From Brumimicrobium salinarum (GTDB lineage: Bacteria > Bacteroidota > Bacteroidia > Flavobacteriales_D > Crocinitomicaceae): a stretch of DNA of 64,000 nt. The stretch is from positions 1-64,000 of the forward strand of contig NZ_PJNI01000016.1 of the NCBI RefSeq assembly GCF_002844555.1. Reading direction: 5' to 3'. The translations under genes were made by a program, and so were the position numbers. The notes under the pieces are model-generated. The model did not search any database and had not been told where the DNA came from. It saw only the letters and a list, made by a program, of their open reading frames with translations. Shown piece by piece: positions 29,316 through 39,250 of the stretch; position 1 is the stretch's first letter; each line of letters starts with the position of its first letter.

Positions 29316-30349
29316 CTATTGAAAAAGATTAACATTGTTTTCTATAAACCGAGACATTAATCTCGGCAACGGAAACTTTTCCAACTGCGCTAAGTCTGCC
29401 TCTACGATTTGCGAAGCTTCTATTTTTTGATCTATTTCCCAAAAAACAGCATGTATGTGCTGATGTGTCAAAATATGCTTTTCCGCAAACAATTGATCAA
29501 GCGCATTAACTTCATATTTTTTTGAAGTTGTTTATTAATTTCATTTTTCCCCATAGCACCCGTTGTTTCGATCACAGGAAATTCGTACATATTTTTCCAA
29601 ATCCCCTGATCATCTCTTTTAATCAATTGAAGATACTCAGATGGATAAATAAAATAATGAAAATATTTTTTTGTCACTTTAACCTTCTTTGCTTTAACAG
29701 GTAAAGTCAATGGATTTCCTTCGTTGTATGCTAAACAACTCGAATTGAGTACGCAATTCTCACAATCAGGATTCTTAGGTTTACAAACCAATGCACCCAT
29801 TTCCATAATCGCCTGATTAAATGTAGCAGGATCATTAACATCTAACAGTTCATCAACATACTGCTTAAAAGTTTTTTTACCGATAGTTGTATCTATAGGC
29901 GTGGGATCATTAAAATATCGTGAAAGTAATCGAAAAACATTCCCATCCAAAACGGCATGAGGCAAATCAAATGCAAAGGAGGCAATTGCTGAAGCTGTAT
30001 AATCGCCAACACCTTTTAAGCTTAAAATATCTTTAAAGGTACAGGGAAAAACACCTTCAAAATCATTGACAACTTGTTTCGCTGCCGCATGCAAATTACG
30101 CGCTCTACTATAATACCCCAATCCTTGCCAAAGTTTTAAAACTTCTTGTTCATCGGCAGCTGCTAACATTTCTACTTTTGGAAATCGTTTCAGTATTTTT
30201 ATATAATATGCTTTTCCTTGTTCTACCCTTGTTTGTTGCAAAATAATTTCGGACAACCAGATTTTATACGGATTTTTGGTTGCCCTCCAAGGAAGTATTC
30301 TTCCATTTTGTCGATACCAAACCTGAATTGATAGAGAAAAATGATGCAT
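29316..30349 (-). CDS. mutY: A/G-specific adenine glycosylase MutY, frameshifted
   Basis: MutY removes adenine mispaired with 8-oxoguanine. The main frame has WLSEIILQQTRVEQG, a helix-hairpin-helix with LKGVGDYTASAIASFAF, the catalytic Asp in LDGNVFRLLSRYF, and the 4Fe-4S ligands in CKPKNPDCENCVLNSSC. The frame stops early at 29468, but the NUDIX-like end continues in another frame with ILTHQHIHAVFWEI and PLPRLMSRFI to 29316. One extra A in the A7 run near 29518-29524 joins them into about 344 residues, the normal length. Probably a sequencing error. Confidence 0.9.
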
Positions 30350-30382
30350 TTGGGTAAAAGTTTAAATTTATTACTGAAAACA

Positions 30383-30390
30383 CAAAGATA
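30383..30390 (-). promoter_or_regulatory. Candidate -7 element of mutY
   Basis: On the minus strand this reads TATCTTTG (TAnnTTTG) 34 bases upstream of the mutY start. It faces away from the HU promoter on the other strand. No convincing -33 was found. Confidence 0.35.
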
Positions 30391-30406
30391 TAAGGAATAA
30401 GGTAAC

Positions 30407-30414
30407 TACCTTTG
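30407..30414 (+). promoter_or_regulatory. Candidate -7 element of the HU gene
   Basis: TACCTTTG matches TAnnTTTG and lies 42 bases upstream of the HU start at 30456. Confidence 0.4.
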
Positions 30415-30455
30415 TATCTGAAAATCATTATGTTGTTAACAATCAAAAAAAAATT

Positions 30456-30746
30456 ATGACAAAAGCTGATATTGTTGCTAAAATAGCAGAGGAAATTGGA
30501 TTAGAGAAGAATGAAGTTCAAAAAACAGTAGAATCTTTCATGAGTACGGTAAAAACATCTTTAACAGAGGGTGAGAACGTTTACTTGAGAGGATTTGGTA
30601 GTTTTGTAGTGAAGAAAAGAGCTGAAAAAACAGGTCGTAACATTTCAAAAAATACGACAATCATAATTCCAGCGCACAACATCCCTTCTTTTAAGCCAGC
30701 TAAAACATTTGTAGAAGATGTAAAAACAAATGTTAAAGTAAAATAA
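30456..30746 (+). CDS. HU family DNA-binding protein
   Basis: This 96-residue histone-like protein starts MTKADIVAKIAEEIGLEKNE. It has the helical dimer base, GENVYLRGFGSFVVKKRAEK and the DNA-binding arm GRNISKNTTIIIPAHNIPSFKP. It bends DNA and helps chromosome organisation. It is divergent from mutY, as in many Flavobacteriia, and is followed by a strong terminator. Confidence 0.95.
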   Translation: MTKADIVAKIAEEIGLEKNEVQKTVESFMSTVKTSLTEGENVYLRGFGSFVVKKRAEKTGRNISKNTTIIIPAHNIPSFKPAKTFVEDVKTNVKVK

Positions 30747-30765
30747 TTGAAAAATCGTTCTCTTA

Positions 30766-30796
30766 TTGGGACTTATAAAAGTTATTTTTATCTTTG
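30766..30796 (+). promoter_or_regulatory. Promoter of the 30-residue basic protein gene
   Basis: TTG at 30766-30768, a 20-base spacer and TATCTTTG at 30789-30796 fit the Bacteroidota sigma consensus. It directly abuts the terminator hairpin at 30797, so transcription would begin inside the left arm. Confidence 0.5.
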
Positions 30797-30838
30797 CACT
30801 CCTGTTTTATTTCCTATAAAGCAGGGGTGTTTTTTTTT
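30797..30838 (+). terminator. Terminator after HU gene
   Basis: A 14-base stem (CACTCCTGTTTTAT with ATAAAGCAGGGGTG, two G-U pairs) and a 5-base loop are followed by nine Ts. Confidence 0.85.
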
Positions 30839-30881
30839 GAACATCTAAAACATTGAATATTAATACTTAAAAAATATAATT

Positions 30882-30974
30882 ATGCCAAGTGGTAAAAAGA
30901 AAAAGAGACATAAAATGTCTACGCACAAAAGAAAGAAACGTTTAAGAAAAAACCGTCACAAAAAGAAGAAGTAA
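30882..30974 (+). CDS. 30-residue basic AURKAIP1/COX24-like protein
   Basis: The tiny open frame reads MPSGKKKKRHKMSTHKRKKR, then LRKNRHKKKK and a stop. About two thirds of its residues are Lys, Arg or His. I recognise it as the short conserved Bacteroidota protein of the AURKAIP1/COX24 (DUF1713) type. That family includes mitochondrial ribosomal protein mS38 and mycobacterial bS22. It is probably a small ribosomal-subunit protein that binds rRNA. It has its own promoter at 30766-30796 and sits just before the RNase G gene. Confidence 0.8.
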   Translation: MPSGKKKKRHKMSTHKRKKRLRKNRHKKKK

Positions 30975-31065
30975 CACCTTCTCTTTTTATTAGACAGATT
31001 TAACAAATAACTTGGCATAAAAACATGCTAAGTTATTTGTATTTTATAAACTTAAAACGGCTTCC

Positions 31066-32613
31066 GTGAATTATGAATTAGTAGTTGACTCCCGAAAAGG
31101 AGGCGTTTGGCTTGCACTACTAAAAGATGGAAAGCTTATTGAACTGCACGAAGAAAAAGAACAGTCTGATTTTGCTGTTGGTGATATTTACCATGGTAAA
31201 GTAAGAAAGGTTGTTCCAAGTCTGAATGCTTGTTTTGTAGATGTAGGATATGAAAAAGATGCTTTCTTGCATTACCTAGATTTAGGTCCGCAATACAAAT
31301 CCCTCAATAAGTTCACCCAACACACATTGCAAGGTAAACAAAACGTAGCCGATCTATTGTACTTCAAAACAGAAGAAGATATTGCGAAAGATGGTAAAAT
31401 AACAGATGTTGTTTCATCGTCTCAACACATTATGGTTCAGGTTGCAAAAGAACCAATTTCGAGTAAAGGACCTCGATTAAGTGCTGAAGTTACATTAGCC
31501 GGCAGATATTTAGTGCTCGTTCCGTTCTCTAACAAGGTTTCTATTTCGCAGAAAATAAAAGACCCTGAAGAACGCGATCGTCTGCGCGACATTATGAAAA
31601 GTATAAAACCAAAAAACTTTGGAGTTATCATTCGTACTGTAGCGAAAAACAAAAAAATTGAACAATTAGACCAGGATTTAAAAAACTTGCTCGATAAATG
31701 GAAAAAACTTCATGGGAATTTGATTAATTCAAAACCACCCAGAAGAATATTAGGTGAAATTAATAAAGCCTCTTCATTATTGAGAGATTTACTCAATGCT
31801 GAATTTACGAATATCCACGTAAATGACGATGCATTACATGAGAAAATGAAGCTATATGTGGCTTCAATTGCTCCTGATAGAGAAAAAATTGTAAAACGTT
31901 ACAATGGCAAACTAGACATCTTTGAAAAGTTTGGAATCAATAAACAAATCAAAACCCTCTTTGGAAAAAAAGTTCCATTACCGAGTGGAGGTTATTTAAT
32001 TATTGAACATACAGAAGCTATGCACGTCGTAGATGTGAATAGCGGTAATAGAAAAGATGCTAAAGGTCAAGAAAGTAATGCGCTTGCAACAAACCTCGAA
32101 GCGGCTGAAGAGCTTGCGCGTGTTTTACAGCTTAGAGACATGGGAGGAATTGTGGCAGTGGATTTTATTGATATGCATGAAAAAGAAAACAACCGTGCAT
32201 TATTTGATAAAATGAAGACTTTCATGAAGCCAGATAGAGCAAAGCATAACATTCTCCCTCCTTCGCGTTTTGGTGTAATCGAGATTACACGTCAACGTGT
32301 GCGACCAGAAACAGACATTGAAACATCGGAAAAATGTCCGGTGTGTAATGGTACAGGAGAAATAACGGCAAGCATACTTTTTGCTGATGAAATTGAAAAC
32401 AATTTAACTTATCTGTTAGAGGATAAAAAAATGAAGAAAATTTCATTAGAAGTTCATCCATATATAGAATCTCACTTTAAAAGAGGTTTGATTTCTAAGC
32501 AAGTTCAATGGTTTTTAAAATACAAGAAATGGATTCGCGTGACTGGAGTCACAAACTTCCACTTGCTTCAATATGCCTTTAAAAATGAAAAAGGCAAAAA
32601 AATAAAAATATAA
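31066..32613 (+). CDS. rng: Ribonuclease E/G family protein
   Basis: This 515-residue RNase G-size protein has a GTG start (MNYELVVDSRKGGVWLALLK). An S1 RNA-binding domain lies at about 35-125, and the catalytic core has HVVDVNSGNRK and VAVDFIDMHEKENN (metal-binding Asp residues). The zinc link CPVCNGTGE lies near residue 425. It processes rRNA 5' ends and degrades mRNA. It is followed 1 base later by recX. Confidence 0.93.
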   Translation: MNYELVVDSRKGGVWLALLKDGKLIELHEEKEQSDFAVGDIYHGKVRKVVPSLNACFVDVGYEKDAFLHYLDLGPQYKSLNKFTQHTLQGKQNVADLLYFKTEEDIAKDGKITDVVSSSQHIMVQVAKEPISSKGPRLSAEVTLAGRYLVLVPFSNKVSISQKIKDPEERDRLRDIMKSIKPKNFGVIIRTVAKNKKIEQLDQDLKNLLDKWKKLHGNLINSKPPRRILGEINKASSLLRDLLNAEFTNIHVNDDALHEKMKLYVASIAPDREKIVKRYNGKLDIFEKFGINKQIKTLFGKKVPLPSGGYLIIEHTEAMHVVDVNSGNRKDAKGQESNALATNLEAAEELARVLQLRDMGGIVAVDFIDMHEKENNRALFDKMKTFMKPDRAKHNILPPSRFGVIEITRQRVRPETDIETSEKCPVCNGTGEITASILFADEIENNLTYLLEDKKMKKISLEVHPYIESHFKRGLISKQVQWFLKYKKWIRVTGVTNFHLLQYAFKNEKGKKIKI

Positions 32614-32614
32614 A

Positions 32615-33097
32615 ATGGAAGGGAATAAAAAATATTCCTTTTTAGAAGCAAAACATAAAATAGAAGCTTGGTGTGCTTATCAAGACAGATGTCATAGTGA
32701 AGTGTATAAAAAACTTCGGAACTATGGACTTGATGATGAGGACACCAATGCTTTAATTTCTCACTTAATTTCTTATCAATTCCTTGACGAGCAAAGATTT
32801 GCTGAAAGCTTTGTGTCTGGAAAACACAGAATAAAAAAATGGGGCAGAAATAAAATTGTCGCACATTTAAAACAAAAAGGAATTCCGCAATACTGTATCA
32901 ATAAAGGTTTAGAAACCATTGATAAAGAGGAGTATTTTGAATCTTTGGTTCATATAGCAGAAAGAAAATGGGCCGAAAAGAAAGGCACCACTTTTGAAAA
33001 GAAAGTAAAAACACAACGCTATCTAGCCAATAAAGGTTATGAATTTGATCTTATTTATTCAGTTTTATCAGATTTGGAAAACCAAGAATCAACCTAA
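32615..33097 (+). CDS. recX: Regulatory protein RecX
   Basis: This 160-residue all-helical protein inhibits or tunes RecA filament activity. The three RecX helical repeats include DEQRFAESFVSGKHRIKKWG and the first-repeat segment CAYQDRCHSEVYKKL. The short spacing after rng suggests co-transcription. recA is not in the window. Confidence 0.88.
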   Translation: MEGNKKYSFLEAKHKIEAWCAYQDRCHSEVYKKLRNYGLDDEDTNALISHLISYQFLDEQRFAESFVSGKHRIKKWGRNKIVAHLKQKGIPQYCINKGLETIDKEEYFESLVHIAERKWAEKKGTTFEKKVKTQRYLANKGYEFDLIYSVLSDLENQEST

Positions 33098-33203
33098 AGA
33101 AAAAGCATAGTTCGGAATATTAAATGTTTTTCAAAACTTTCACATGATTGTGCTAATTGGTCTATAAATTTTAAATTATATTAGCACTTATAATTTTTTA
33201 GAA

Positions 33204-33917
33204 GTGTCAGATAGCATAATTATAATTCCAACGTATAACGAAATTGAAAACATAGAACGAATTATTCGTAAAGTTTTCAGTTACGAAAAAGAGTTTCATT
33301 TACTTATTGTAGATGATAACTCACCAGATGGAACAGCTAAGAAAGTAGCCGAACTTCAAGAAGAATATCCAGCTCGTCTACACTTACTAAATCGCCCGAA
33401 GAAAGATGGCTTAGGAAATGCCTACAAAGCAGGGTTCGACTGGTCGTTAGATCAGCAATACGATTACATATTTGAGATGGATGCAGACTTCTCTCATAAT
33501 CCCGATGATTTAATCAGATTATACGATGCATGCGCTCAAAACGATGTACATTTATCAATTGGATCTAGATATTGCAAAGGCGGAAAGGTGAAAAATTGGC
33601 CTTTAATGAGAATTCTTATGTCTTATTTCGCTTCGATTTATGTGCGCATGATTTTAAACATCGGTATAAAAGACACTACAGCAGGATTCAAATGTTATTC
33701 TAGGGAAGCATTAGAGAAAGTAAATTATGATGTCATCCCTTTTAAAGGTTATGCATTTCAAATTTGCATGAAATATGGCGTAAGAAAACATAACTTAGGC
33801 ATCGTTGAGGTTCCCATAACTTTTGTAGATAGACAAAGAGGAACTTCTAAAATGAGTACAGGAATATTTAAAGAAGCACTTGTTGGTGTTTGGAAAATGA
33901 AAAAAATGAAATTATGA
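33204..33917 (+). CDS. Polyprenol monophosphomannose synthase-like glycosyltransferase
   Basis: This 237-residue GT2 family enzyme of the DPM1 type moves a sugar from a nucleotide donor to polyprenol phosphate on the cytoplasmic face. Its motifs are [28 protein letters not shown] (donor-binding Asp pair), [17 protein letters not shown] (DxD) and GSRYCKGG. It lacks the long membrane domain of some relatives. The start is GTG. It overlaps pyrC by four bases (ATGA). Confidence 0.88.
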   Translation: MSDSIIIIPTYNEIENIERIIRKVFSYEKEFHLLIVDDNSPDGTAKKVAELQEEYPARLHLLNRPKKDGLGNAYKAGFDWSLDQQYDYIFEMDADFSHNPDDLIRLYDACAQNDVHLSIGSRYCKGGKVKNWPLMRILMSYFASIYVRMILNIGIKDTTAGFKCYSREALEKVNYDVIPFKGYAFQICMKYGVRKHNLGIVEVPITFVDRQRGTSKMSTGIFKEALVGVWKMKKMKL

Positions 33918-35251
33918 AATATCTTTTGAAACAAGCGACACTTATCAATGAAGGAATATCTGAAGTAAAAGATGTTTTAATTGAAAAAGAACGAATTCAA
34001 AAGATTGGTCAATCTATTCAGGCAGAAGGTGCAATAGAAATCAATTGCGAAGGTAAATACCTTGTTCCTGGAAGTATTGATGATCAAGTTCATTTTCGAG
34101 AACCTGGATTGACACATAAAGCTGATATTCAAAGTGAAAGTCAGGCAGCTATTGCTGGTGGCATTACTTCTTTTATGGAAATGCCCAACACTGTTCCCAA
34201 TGCCCTAACACAAGATCTACTTGAAGAAAAATATCAAATTGCGGCCCAATCAAGTGCAGCAAATTATAGCTTTTTCATGGGGGCTTCAAACGACAATATC
34301 GAAGAAGTACTTCGCACAGATCCTAGAAATGTATGCGGAGTAAAGGTATTTATGGGTTCAAGTACTGGAAATATGTTGGTAGATGAACCATCAACGCTTA
34401 ACAAGATATTTAGTGAAGTTCCTATGTTGATTGCCACTCATTGTGAAGATGAGCAAACAATAAGAAAAAACATGCAACAGGCGCGAGAACAATACGGAGA
34501 AGATGTTCCGATTCACTTACATCCTGAAATTAGAAGTGAAGAAGCGTGTTATCTTTCTTCATCTTTAGCAGTTTCCTTAGCAAAAAAGCACAACGCAAGA
34601 CTTCATGTTTTACATATTTCAACTGAAAAGGAATTATCTCTTTTTGAAAATAAAACACCATTAAATAAAAAACGAATAACAGCAGAAGCTTGTGTTCATC
34701 ATTTATGGTTTTCCAATGAAGACTACTCAGAAAAAGAGACGTTAATCAAATGGAATCCTGCGGTAAAAAAGCCCAGTGATCGTGAAGCCTTATGGAAAGC
34801 AGTTTTAGACAACCGAATAGATGTTATTGCAACAGACCATGCTCCACATACTTTGGAAGAAAAACAACAATCCTATTTTAAAGCACCATCTGGTGGACCG
34901 CTGGTTCAACATGCTTTACTGGCGTTGTTAGAAAAATCAATTCAAGGAGTGATTAGTAAAGAAAAAGTTATTGAAAAAACGGCACATGCTCCTGCTCAAT
35001 TATTTGGAATTGAAGATAGAGGTTTTATCAGGGAAGGTTATTTTGCTGATTTAGTTATCATAGACCCACAACAAACAACAACCGTAAATAAAGATAATAT
35101 TTTATACAAGTGCGGATGGTCTCCTTTTGAAGGAGTTCAATTTAACCACAGTATTGAGAAAACTTTTGTGAATGGTATTTTAGCTTATGATAAAGGTGAA
35201 ATCGTGCATGTTAAAAATGGGAAAAGATTAACTTTTAACAGACGTGATTAA
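33914..35251 (+). CDS. pyrC: Dihydroorotase
   Basis: Dihydroorotase closes carbamoyl-aspartate to dihydroorotate in pyrimidine synthesis. The protein is 445 residues from the ATG at 33914, chosen because it overlaps the previous stop in an ATGA. A start eight codons upstream is possible but less likely. Zinc-site motifs are [14 protein letters not shown] near residue 56, LHVLHIST, and [12 protein letters not shown] near 310. It has the class I type layout. A DUF4296 lipoprotein follows directly, as in many Flavobacteriia. Confidence 0.93.
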   Translation: MKYLLKQATLINEGISEVKDVLIEKERIQKIGQSIQAEGAIEINCEGKYLVPGSIDDQVHFREPGLTHKADIQSESQAAIAGGITSFMEMPNTVPNALTQDLLEEKYQIAAQSSAANYSFFMGASNDNIEEVLRTDPRNVCGVKVFMGSSTGNMLVDEPSTLNKIFSEVPMLIATHCEDEQTIRKNMQQAREQYGEDVPIHLHPEIRSEEACYLSSSLAVSLAKKHNARLHVLHISTEKELSLFENKTPLNKKRITAEACVHHLWFSNEDYSEKETLIKWNPAVKKPSDREALWKAVLDNRIDVIATDHAPHTLEEKQQSYFKAPSGGPLVQHALLALLEKSIQGVISKEKVIEKTAHAPAQLFGIEDRGFIREGYFADLVIIDPQQTTTVNKDNILYKCGWSPFEGVQFNHSIEKTFVNGILAYDKGEIVHVKNGKRLTFNRRD

Positions 35252-35252
35252 C

Positions 35253-35609
35253 ATGAAGAGAATAAGATTAGCACTGTTCATTTCTGGAGGTATTCTGTTG
35301 AGTAATTGTTCTTACCAACTCGAATCGAATCAACCACCAAGTGATTTAATTCCAAAGGATTCATTTAAGCTGATTCTTACTGATATTATGATTGTAGAAT
35401 CTTTTTATAAAAGTCAGCACGTTAATGTAGCTGATTTCTCTAAAGTTTTACCCAAAGCAATTCAACCAATTTTTGAACAGTACAATATAGATAGCACACG
35501 ATATGTAAACTCCATGAATTATTACACGACACAACAGGAAGTTTTAAAAGGAATTTACGAAGAAATTCAAGACAGTATCACGTTGAACACCGTTGACTTA
35601 ACAAAGTAA
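35253..35609 (+). CDS. DUF4296 lipoprotein
   Basis: This 118-residue protein has a lipoprotein signal ending LLSNC (Cys near residue 19). A conserved core follows (KDSFKLILTDIMIVESFYKS, with YVNSMNYYTTQQEVLKGIYE). I recognise it as DUF4296, which usually follows pyrC in Flavobacteriia. The function is unknown. I chose the ATG at 35253, since it starts the signal peptide; three codons further upstream are also open. Confidence 0.82.
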   Translation: MKRIRLALFISGGILLSNCSYQLESNQPPSDLIPKDSFKLILTDIMIVESFYKSQHVNVADFSKVLPKAIQPIFEQYNIDSTRYVNSMNYYTTQQEVLKGIYEEIQDSITLNTVDLTK

Positions 35610-35670
35610 TAACGCTAAAACTGAAGAACCGTTGCTACAGGATAATATTCTACGTTGTTTATCATGCAGT

Positions 35671-35989
35671 TTAACCCGTATTATTAACAAATTGACTACG
35701 TTACTAAAATCAGCTATTTTATATCACAAAAGCCCCGCTACTTTAGAATACAGGTAATATTTTGATTCACGATTTTTTTTGTCATCATTTTTGTTTTGCT
35801 ACGCGACAAAAATGCCGCCAAAAAGAATTATACCGATATTTATAGCCCTGCGTTGCGCTTTGCTTACACGGGGCTATAATTACTTGACACCTTCAGCGTC
35901 AGGTGTAATTCAATCTAAAAAAATCTGACGTAGTCGATGAAGTTTGCTATTTTATGTTACAAAAGACCCAGTCTTAGAATCCGGGTTAA
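35671..35989. repeat. TIR-bounded repeat element, single-unit copy
   Basis: This 319-base element has terminal inverted repeats TTAACCCGTATTATT (35671-35685) and AATCCGGGTTAA (35978-35989). Inside are a near-palindrome TATAGCCC(T/C)G...CGGGGCTATA (35850-35878) and a pair ACACCT...AGGTGT (35887-35905). The body recurs twice at 55,370-55,800 in the opposite orientation at about 90% or higher identity. No transposase or convincing coding frame is present. It fills most of the gap between the DUF4296 and GltB-like genes. Confidence 0.75.
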
Positions 35990-36072
35990 TTATCCGAACA
36001 GTTTATTTCGTCAACATAAAAAAAGGCACTCATTAAAAACAAGCGCCTTCTTTTTATTCAGTTTTATGCTTA

Positions 36073-37623
36073 TCAAACATGGTGCAATTGATTCTCCTTT
36101 AATAAAGAACCTACCTCTGTAAGCGGATAAATTTCGTTGTACTTCTTCACTTTATCCATTTCTACTCTTCTATTGATATGAACACGTTTAAGTTCTTTTG
36201 GCGTCACAACGCCACTCGCTGCCATTAATTCTATAAAGCTATATACACTTTGAGAATGGAAATTGGCTACACGTTGTGCTTTATTCTCGACATCTAATCC
36301 TTTCATTAAACGTTTGTCTTGTGTAGCAACACCAACTGGGCAAGTATTTTTGTGACACTGCAAAGCTTGAATACATCCCGTAGCTAGCATCATTGCTCGA
36401 GCACAAGCGACTGTATCAGCTCCAATGGCAATTAATCTAGCAATATCAAAACTACTAAATACTTTTCCTGAAGCAACTATACTGATATCTTTTCTAAGGT
36501 CATAACCACGTAAAGTGTTTACAGCGAAAGCCAATCCATCCCTTAATGGAATTCCGATTGCATTCGAGAATTCTACTGGAGCTGCTCCTGTTCCGCCTTC
36601 ACCTCCATCTATTGTAATGAAATCCGGTTTTATACCCGTTTCAACCATTGCTTCACAAATATCAATGAACTCTGATTGTTTACCGATACACATTTTAAAG
36701 CCTATTGGTTTTCCATTTGAAAGCTCACGCATTTGTTTTATAAAGTACATCAATTCTGTAGCGTTTTTAAAAGCAGAATGTGTATTTGGTGAATGTACTG
36801 TTGTATGCGGTTCAACGTGTCTAATTGCAGCAATTTCCTCTGTGTTTTTTGACGCTGGTAGAATTCCTCCATGACCAGGCTTTGCACCTTGAGAAATTTT
36901 CAGTTCAATCATCTTAACACTAGGCGTATTCGCATTTTCTTTGAAGGTAACTGGATTAAAGTTTCCTTCTTTATCTCTACATCCGAAATATCCTGTTCCT
37001 ATTTGCCAAATTAAATCTCCGCCATATTGCAAATGATACGGACTAATTGCTCCTTCTCCCGTATTTTGAGCGAATCCACCCATTTTTGCACCTTTATTCA
37101 TGGCCAAAACAGCGTTTTTACTCAAAGATCCAAAACTCATCGCTGAAATGTTCATAATACTTGCTGCATAAGGCTGTAAACAATCTGCTCCTCCTATCAA
37201 CACCCGTGGATCATGATCTATTTCTTTTCGATTTCTTGCATATATTGAATGATCGATCCATTCATATCCCACATCATAAGTGTTCAACTGAGTACCAAAT
37301 GGCGTGGTGTCATTTACTTTTTTGGAACGCTGATAGATAAGTGATCGATCTAAGCGGTTGATTGGTCTTCCATCCGTATCATTCTCCACAAAATACTGCA
37401 TAATTTCTGGACGTATGGATTCTAGGATAAAACGTAAGTTCCCTATAACTGGAAAGTTACGCCTAATACTATGCTTACGTTGGAAAATATCAAAATACCC
37501 CACAAGAATAAGTGGCCCTAAAACAACCATAAACCACAAAACATTATTCCAAAACGGATAAATTGCAGCAACTATTCCTAAGATTAGGATAGATAATAAA
37601 ATAAAAATTTCTCTCGCCTTCAT
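36073..37623 (-). CDS. FMN-binding glutamate synthase-like protein
   Basis: This 516-residue protein has two N-terminal membrane helices (about 5-45) and then the FMN-binding domain of glutamate synthase large subunit. Motifs are ISAMSFGSLSKNAVLAMN, SQGAKPGHGGILPA and TIDGGEGGTGAAP. ALQCHKNTCPVGVATQ has the Cys pair of an Fe-S cluster. The amidotransferase domain of GltB is absent, as in this stand-alone family. The physiological substrate is not settled. A -33/-7 promoter lies at 37685-37713. Confidence 0.85.
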   Translation of the reverse strand: MKAREIFILLSILILGIVAAIYPFWNNVLWFMVVLGPLILVGYFDIFQRKHSIRRNFPVIGNLRFILESIRPEIMQYFVENDTDGRPINRLDRSLIYQRSKKVNDTTPFGTQLNTYDVGYEWIDHSIYARNRKEIDHDPRVLIGGADCLQPYAASIMNISAMSFGSLSKNAVLAMNKGAKMGGFAQNTGEGAISPYHLQYGGDLIWQIGTGYFGCRDKEGNFNPVTFKENANTPSVKMIELKISQGAKPGHGGILPASKNTEEIAAIRHVEPHTTVHSPNTHSAFKNATELMYFIKQMRELSNGKPIGFKMCIGKQSEFIDICEAMVETGIKPDFITIDGGEGGTGAAPVEFSNAIGIPLRDGLAFAVNTLRGYDLRKDISIVASGKVFSSFDIARLIAIGADTVACARAMMLATGCIQALQCHKNTCPVGVATQDKRLMKGLDVENKAQRVANFHSQSVYSFIELMAASGVVTPKELKRVHINRRVEMDKVKKYNEIYPLTEVGSLLKENQLHHV

Positions 37624-37684
37624 GACTTACTTTAATTATTATTTTCTATTTATTGTAATCTAAATTTTTCACAAAAATATGGGG

Positions 37685-37713
37685 CAAAGTTAAATTAAAA
37701 AAGACATTTCCAA
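37685..37713 (-). promoter_or_regulatory. Promoter of the GltB-like gene
   Basis: On the minus strand, TTG (37713-37711), an 18-base spacer and TAACTTTG (37692-37685) fit the Bacteroidota consensus. A second TAACTTTG lies at 37730-37723. Confidence 0.5.
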
Positions 37714-37797
37714 GATTCATTTCAAAGTTAAATTTGATAATTGAAAAGTCTAATTTAACGAATGCCGAATTACATTATTATTCAGACATATACAGCT

Positions 37798-38256
37798 TCA
37801 CAACATATTGGCATTGTAATATTGAGCTTCTCCTGTAACTTCCTTTTTCAACCATTTTGGACGACCGAAAGATTGTGCTTCGTTAAGCAACTCTATTTCG
37901 GCTAGTATTAAACCTGATTGTGGAGATTCGAACTCATCTACTTCCCAAACAAATTCATTTAACTTAAGTTCATACCTGGTTTTAATTATTTTCTTAGGAC
38001 AAAACTCAGCAAGTAATTCCTCTGCTTCTGAAAAAGGTATTTCATATTCATATTCTAGGCGAGAAAACCCTTCTGTTGCTCCTTTAATGGTAATGAAACC
38101 CTTGGAATATTGAGCACAAGTTTTGGTTCTAATACGCACTGTTTTTTCTTTGGATTTTAATAAATATCCCTGACAAATACGCACGCCTGTTTTTGGCTTC
38201 TCATCAGCCCAAATAGCTTCGTCAACCAAAAATTTTCTTTCTATTTCAACTCCCAA
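37798..38256 (-). CDS. CYTH-domain protein (triphosphate tunnel enzyme)
   Basis: This 152-residue protein starts MGVEIERKFLVD with the ExExK signature. Charged strands typical of the triphosphate tunnel fold follow (RIRTKT, FITIKG, RLEYEYEIP, ILAEIEL). Such proteins usually hydrolyse tripolyphosphate or related molecules. It lies 1 base after gap, so they are co-transcribed. The substrate is not resolved by sequence. Confidence 0.88.
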   Translation of the reverse strand: MGVEIERKFLVDEAIWADEKPKTGVRICQGYLLKSKEKTVRIRTKTCAQYSKGFITIKGATEGFSRLEYEYEIPFSEAEELLAEFCPKKIIKTRYELKLNEFVWEVDEFESPQSGLILAEIELLNEAQSFGRPKWLKKEVTGEAQYYNANML

Positions 38257-38257
38257 A

Positions 38258-39250
38258 CTACATCGTTTTTATTAAATCCAGCAATCGATTTGAATATCCT
38301 GCTTCATTATCATACCATCCAACTAGTTTCACAAGATTTCCAACTACTGAGGTTAGTCGACTATCAAAAATACAACTTGCAGGGTGACCAATAATATCGG
38401 AAGAAACAATAGGATCATTTGTATAATCCAGAATACCTTTCAACTCTTCTTCACTTGCTCTTTTAAACTCAGCATTGATTTCCTCAACAGTGGGTACTTT
38501 TCCTGAAACGGTAATTGTTAAATCCGTTAAAGATCCATCAGGAACAGGAACACGAATTCCACATCCTCCAATTTTACCATCTAGCTCTGGAAAAATTTTA
38601 GTCAAGGCTTTTGCTGCTCCTGTTGTTGTAGGCACGATAGACTCGGCAGCAGCCCTTGCTCTTCGCAAGTCTTTATGAGGCGCATCATGAAGTTTTTGAT
38701 CAGATGTATAACTGTGAACAGTTGTAATATATGCACTTTCTATGGTACACATTTCAGCAAATAATTTAACCATTGGCGCTGCTGAATTTGTGGTACAAGA
38801 AGCATTACTCACTAAAAGATCTTCAGGTTTCAATTTTTCTTCATTCACTCCTAATACAACAGACTTTATATCTCCTCCTTTACCTGGCGCACTAATTAAT
38901 ACCTTTTTAGCGCCGCCTTTTAGGTGTGCCTTTGCTGTTTCTTCGGTTCTAAACAAACCAGTTGATTCGAGTACGATCTCCACTCCATATTTGGCCCATG
39001 GAATGTCTTCTGGATTGCGAAATTGCGTGAAAATAATTTTATTTCCATTCTCAAAAACAATGGAATTATCTTCTAAATGAAAATCTACTTCTAATTTCCT
39101 GTGAACAGAATCGTATTTTAAAAGATGTGCCAGGGTTTCAATATCTGCCAAATCATTTACAACTGCTACCTGAACTTTATCTTGCTGAAGACTCATTCTA
39201 GTAAAATATCTTCCTATTCTTCCGAAACCATTAACACCTATCTTTTTCAT
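38258..39250 (-). CDS. gap: Glyceraldehyde-3-phosphate dehydrogenase, type I
   Basis: GAPDH is the glycolytic enzyme that makes 1,3-bisphosphoglycerate with NAD. The 330-residue protein has VNGFGRIGR, VVNDLADIE (acid at the NAD ribose site), SNASCTTN with the catalytic Cys near residue 150, and TTVHSYTSDQ with the active-site His. Conserved ends WYDNEAGYSNRLLDL are present. It is transcribed with the CYTH gene. Confidence 0.95.
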   Translation of the reverse strand: MKKIGVNGFGRIGRYFTRMSLQQDKVQVAVVNDLADIETLAHLLKYDSVHRKLEVDFHLEDNSIVFENGNKIIFTQFRNPEDIPWAKYGVEIVLESTGLFRTEETAKAHLKGGAKKVLISAPGKGGDIKSVVLGVNEEKLKPEDLLVSNASCTTNSAAPMVKLFAEMCTIESAYITTVHSYTSDQKLHDAPHKDLRRARAAAESIVPTTTGAAKALTKIFPELDGKIGGCGIRVPVPDGSLTDLTITVSGKVPTVEEINAEFKRASEEELKGILDYTNDPIVSSDIIGHPASCIFDSRLTSVVGNLVKLVGWYDNEAGYSNRLLDLIKTM

